From an uncultured Campylobacter sp. (GTDB lineage Bacteria > Campylobacterota > Campylobacteria > Campylobacterales > Campylobacteraceae), in contig NZ_CALINL010000145.1 of assembly GCF_938045225.1 (NCBI RefSeq), positions 1 through 8,548 of the forward strand: 8,548 nucleotides of DNA. The letters are read 5' to 3'. Position 1 is the stretch's first letter; every line of letters begins with the position of its first letter. The position numbers and the translations under genes were made by a program. Positions 5,909 through 8,548 of this stretch are shown piece after piece. A model generated the notes under the pieces. That model made no database searches. It was not told where the DNA came from and worked only from the letters and a program-made list of their open reading frames with translations.

Positions 5909-7270
5909 ATGGATAGAAAAACTTGGAGTTCGAAGGTAACGTATATTTTGGCTGTCGCGGGTGCGACCGTGGGTTTTGGCGCGACGTGGCGTTTCCCGTA
6001 TCTAGTCGGGCAAAACGGCGGCGGAGCCTACGTACTCGTGTTTTGTATCGCGATGATTGTGATCGGTATACCGATGATTTTGGCTGAAAATGCGATCGGT
6101 AGACGCCTAAAATGCAACGCCGTGGATGCATTCGGCGGTAAAAATATAAATCCCGCGTGGAAAATCGTGGGTTGGATGGGGCTGCTTGGCGCATTTGGCA
6201 TCATGGCTTATTACATGGTCATCGGCGGCTGGGTGCTAAACTATATCGCGCAGATCGCATTTGGCATGCTTGATCTCTCGCAGGTGCTTAGTTTTGAGGT
6301 TACGAGCGCGTTTTATGAGCAAAATATCGTGAGCGATCCGCTGGCTATCAGCTTTGCCACGCTCGTGTTCGTGCTCGTAAACTACGCGATCTTGGTGCAG
6401 GGCGCGGTCGGCGGAATAGAGCGCTCGGCGAAGTACCTCATGCCGCTGCTTTTTGTACTGATGATCGTAATGATCGTAAAAAACTTGACCTTAGATGGCG
6501 TGGCGCAGGGGATTAAATTTTATCTCACGCCCGATTTTTCAAAGATAAGTATCAAGCTTTTCGTCGATGTTTTAGGGCAGGTATTTTTCGCGCTTTCGCT
6601 TGGTTTTGGCGTGATGATCACGCTTTCTAGCTTTGTTAAAAAGGACGAGGGGCTGGTAAAAATCTCGATCATCACGGGCATCCTAAATACTGTCATCGCC
6701 GTACTTGCGGGCTTTATGATATTTCCGTCGCTCTTTAGCTACGGCGTATCGCCAGATAGCGGCCCGAGTCTCGTGTTTAAGAGCCTGCCGATCGTTTTTT
6801 CGCATATGCCTTTTGGCGGATTTTTCGCGGTGGCGTTTTTTGCGCTGCTGATGATCGCCGCGCTCACGACCTCGCTGCCGATCTACGAGGTTATCATCAC
6901 AACGCTTCAGGAAAAATTTAAAATAAAACGCAAAAGCGCGATCTTACTTGTGCTTGGCACGATATTTATATTTGGAAATTTACCGTCCTTGATGGCTACG
7001 AACCTGCTTGCGCACATTAAAATTTTCGGTAAAAATATCTTTGACGCATACGACGCCATAAGCGCTACGATATTTTTCGTGCTAACTTCGCTAGGATGCG
7101 CGATATTTGTCGGCTGGGTGCTAAAAGACGAAGCCAAACGCGAGATAATGCAGGGCAGCGAAAAATACGCAAAACTCGTAAATATCTGGTTTTGGTATAT
7201 CAAATTTATCGTTCCGTTTATCATTTTGGTGCTTTTTATCAGCTCGTTTTACGATAATTTTTTAAAGTAA
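5909..7270 (+). CDS. Neurotransmitter:sodium symporter (NSS/SNF) family transporter
   Basis: An inner-membrane transporter of the LeuT/MhsT family (TC 2.A.22), which normally drives amino acid uptake with Na+. About 11 helices in 453 residues match the bacterial 11-helix type. Helix 1 carries the WRFPYLVGQNGGGA signature (27-40). The substrate-side residues Y102, F227 and F233 correspond to LeuT Y108, F253 and F259. The Na2 site is kept: G18, V21, A317, T320 and T321 match LeuT G20, V23, A351, T354 and S355. The Na1 site looks altered: LeuT N27 is A25 and T254 is A228, while N286 is kept as N260. LeuT E290 is A264, so neither the Glu nor the Ser linked to chloride independence or dependence is present. 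The alignment was made by eye. The substrate cannot be named. It is first in a run with the next two genes (gaps of 5 and 8 bp). Confidence 0.93.
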   Translation: MDRKTWSSKVTYILAVAGATVGFGATWRFPYLVGQNGGGAYVLVFCIAMIVIGIPMILAENAIGRRLKCNAVDAFGGKNINPAWKIVGWMGLLGAFGIMAYYMVIGGWVLNYIAQIAFGMLDLSQVLSFEVTSAFYEQNIVSDPLAISFATLVFVLVNYAILVQGAVGGIERSAKYLMPLLFVLMIVMIVKNLTLDGVAQGIKFYLTPDFSKISIKLFVDVLGQVFFALSLGFGVMITLSSFVKKDEGLVKISIITGILNTVIAVLAGFMIFPSLFSYGVSPDSGPSLVFKSLPIVFSHMPFGGFFAVAFFALLMIAALTTSLPIYEVIITTLQEKFKIKRKSAILLVLGTIFIFGNLPSLMATNLLAHIKIFGKNIFDAYDAISATIFFVLTSLGCAIFVGWVLKDEAKREIMQGSEKYAKLVNIWFWYIKFIVPFIILVLFISSFYDNFLK

Positions 7271-7275
7271 ATTTG

Positions 7276-8397
7276 ATGAAAAGTCTTATAAATTTAGCTA
7301 ACGGCGACCGCTTAAATTTGCGCGTGCAGGACAAAATTTTAATCAGCGAGAGCATCAAAAACGGCAAAACTAGGCAGACGCAAAAGGAGTTTGCTAGCAC
7401 TGGCGAGGCACAAAAAACCTGCGTAAAAAAGGAGTGGGAGAGCCTGAAAAAAGGCTACGTCCTGCAAAACAGCGGTGCCAAAGCGGGCGAAGCTAGTTTG
7501 CACGTCTATATCGGCGGCGGATACACGGGCGCGCTAGCCTTTGCGAGCGCAGAAGGCGAGTTTTTCGTCTATAAATGCGGCGGTTACGAAGAAGAGGACT
7601 CGGTAGATTTTCTAACTAGGCTGAGCGCAGACGGAGCGATAAGAGGCGATATCATCCTGCCAAAGCCGCTTGCGTGGCACGCGGAGCGCGCCGGCGAAAA
7701 TTTGCTGCTGGACTTAGATCACGATATTTTTAGATTTAACCCCAAAATGGGCGAATTTACAAACGTCTTTAAAGAGCTAAAAATAAAAAGAAACGGCGAC
7801 ATTACGAGCTTTATCTGCGCGTCCGGCGAAACGGCGGCATTTGCGGCATACGGTCAAATTTACCTTTTAAAAGACGGGAAATTTTCGTCTCTTGGTAAAT
7901 ACAAAACGGACTCAGGCTGCGGCGCGGCGTTTTGCGTAGCGCTTAGCACGGATGGTATGAGGCTGGCTCTAAACTGCAAGCAAAACGAGATTAAAATTAC
8001 AAGCACGATGAACGGCGAAATTTTAAATGAAATAAAAGGCGACTTCGGCGCGCTTAGCGACGTTTACTTTTTGAAAGACGGCTCGCTGCTAGGCAGGGAG
8101 TATTACGAAGGCGGTCTAGTCTGTTTTGACGCGGCAGGTTCGCGGCAAACTCCCGCGTGGATGCACGACGAGTGCGCTAAGGCTGATAAAATTCGCGTTA
8201 GCGCGGACGGTTTGCGGCTGGCGTTAATAAACTACGACAAGGCTCACATCATCGATCTAAAAAGTGGAAATTTGCGGCTTAGCTTTGCGCTCTCGCACGT
8301 CGTGAAGCGCTGTGAGACGAAATTTGAGCACATAAACGGCGAGGAATTTTTGGCCGTGCGCACCGACTACGGCTGCTTTAGTCTTTATAAAATTTAA
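7276..8397 (+). CDS. Protein with degenerate WGR-like domain and beta-propeller-like body (373 aa)
   Basis: Residues 1-62 resemble a WGR domain: a beta-strand region, then GKTRQTQKEFAST, a helix EAQKTCVKKEWESLKK, and GY. The Trp-Gly-Arg itself is missing (Ser-Glu-Ser near 24-26), so the domain is degenerate. WGR domains in PARPs bind nucleic acid and contact the catalytic part; in bacterial proteins the role is mostly unknown. Residues about 75-373 are short beta repeats such as VALSTDGMRLAL (221-232) and IRVSADGLRLAL (307-318), as in WD40-like propellers. There is no signal peptide or membrane helix, so it is probably cytoplasmic; its ten cysteines suit a reducing location. I chose ATG 7276 over the adjacent TTG at 7273; the ribosome site is weak (TAAAG, 7263-7267), so it may depend on translation of the transporter gene 5 bp upstream. 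It is the most GC-rich gene here. Function unknown; a binding scaffold is plausible. Confidence 0.7.
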   Translation: MKSLINLANGDRLNLRVQDKILISESIKNGKTRQTQKEFASTGEAQKTCVKKEWESLKKGYVLQNSGAKAGEASLHVYIGGGYTGALAFASAEGEFFVYKCGGYEEEDSVDFLTRLSADGAIRGDIILPKPLAWHAERAGENLLLDLDHDIFRFNPKMGEFTNVFKELKIKRNGDITSFICASGETAAFAAYGQIYLLKDGKFSSLGKYKTDSGCGAAFCVALSTDGMRLALNCKQNEIKITSTMNGEILNEIKGDFGALSDVYFLKDGSLLGREYYEGGLVCFDAAGSRQTPAWMHDECAKADKIRVSADGLRLALINYDKAHIIDLKSGNLRLSFALSHVVKRCETKFEHINGEEFLAVRTDYGCFSLYKI

Positions 8398-8405
8398 GGA
8401 AAAAT

Positions 8406-8548
8406 ATGTTTTATTTTTTACTCGGTATTTATTTTTTTTACGTTGCCGCAAAGGCGATTTTGGCGATCTTGCAGATAAACTTTATCCGCTCGGAGGCTAA
8501 AAAGCCAGCCGTCGTGCTAGAGCAGGGCGAGTACGAATCAGCCGCCGC
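8406..8548 (+). CDS. N-terminus of probable M48-family metallopeptidase (cut by window end)
   Basis: An open frame of 47 codons runs off the window. A good AAGGA (8396-8400) lies 5 bases before the ATG, overlapping the stop of the previous gene, so it appears to be in the same operon. The first 26 residues are hydrophobic (FLLGIYFFYVAAKAILAIL) and form a membrane helix, followed by INFIRSEAKKPAVVLEQ and GEYESAA. This opening resembles membrane-bound Ste24/M48 zinc peptidases, in which an N-terminal helix precedes a conserved Tyr-containing stretch. The zinc motif HExxH would lie far beyond the window, so the assignment rests on the N-terminus only; any other membrane protein is possible. Confidence 0.5.
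   Translation, partial: MFYFLLGIYFFYVAAKAILAILQINFIRSEAKKPAVVLEQGEYESAA

Noticed and set aside
5862..6194. 110-codon Arg-rich frame on the - strand over the start of the NSS gene
   Set aside because: Its composition is that of an antisense shadow, and it runs across the NSS promoter and signature helix.
6907..7224. 105-codon frame on the - strand inside the NSS gene
   Set aside because: Antisense shadow of the transporter helices, with no sign of independent coding.
7273..7275. TTG start for the WGR-like protein
   Set aside because: The adjacent ATG at 7276 is the stronger start and is equally placed relative to the weak ribosome site.

Overview
The window looks like chromosomal DNA of a Campylobacter, perhaps a non-jejuni species near the concisus/showae/rectus/curvus group. 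The sequence is AT-leaning and rich in AAATTT words. Promoters have a strong -10 box with a weak or missing -35, genes are tightly packed, and start codons often overlap the previous stop. The protein families fit this genus. The species is an inference that I could not test. All convincing genes lie on the + strand.

Layout: (1) Positions 1 to about 470 are AT-rich, have no gene I can support, and contain several stem-loops. (2) A three-gene, translationally coupled operon (504-3672) starts behind a perfect extended -10 box. It encodes a 72-aa acidic protein, then two diverged tandem copies of a DKNYY-repeat protein held in the inner membrane by a helix at each end. (3) A BCCT-family transporter, probably for choline or glycine betaine (3799-5739), has its own consensus-like promoter and ends at a perfect 11-bp stem-loop. 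That stem overlaps a second perfect 11-bp stem. (4) A new transcription unit begins at about 5890: a neurotransmitter:sodium symporter (NSS) family transporter (5909-7270), a protein with a degenerate WGR-like N-terminal domain and a propeller-like body (7276-8397), and the start of a probable M48 family metallopeptidase that runs off the window (8406-8548).

Working together: the BCCT gene appears to be a single-gene osmolyte uptake unit. The 5909-8548 genes are 5 and 8 bp apart and probably co-transcribed, but no shared pathway is evident. The DKNYY operon has no known function. Sampled lines show base composition rising from about 38% GC in the DKNYY genes to above 50% in much of the WGR-like gene.

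The points most worth a second look are the DKNYY operon with its conserved cysteine pair, the apparent loss of Na1-site ligands in the NSS transporter, the degenerate WGR domain joined to a propeller, and the overlapping alternative stems after the BCCT gene. I found no CRISPR array, insertion sequence, tRNA or rRNA gene. No known defence system is recognisable.
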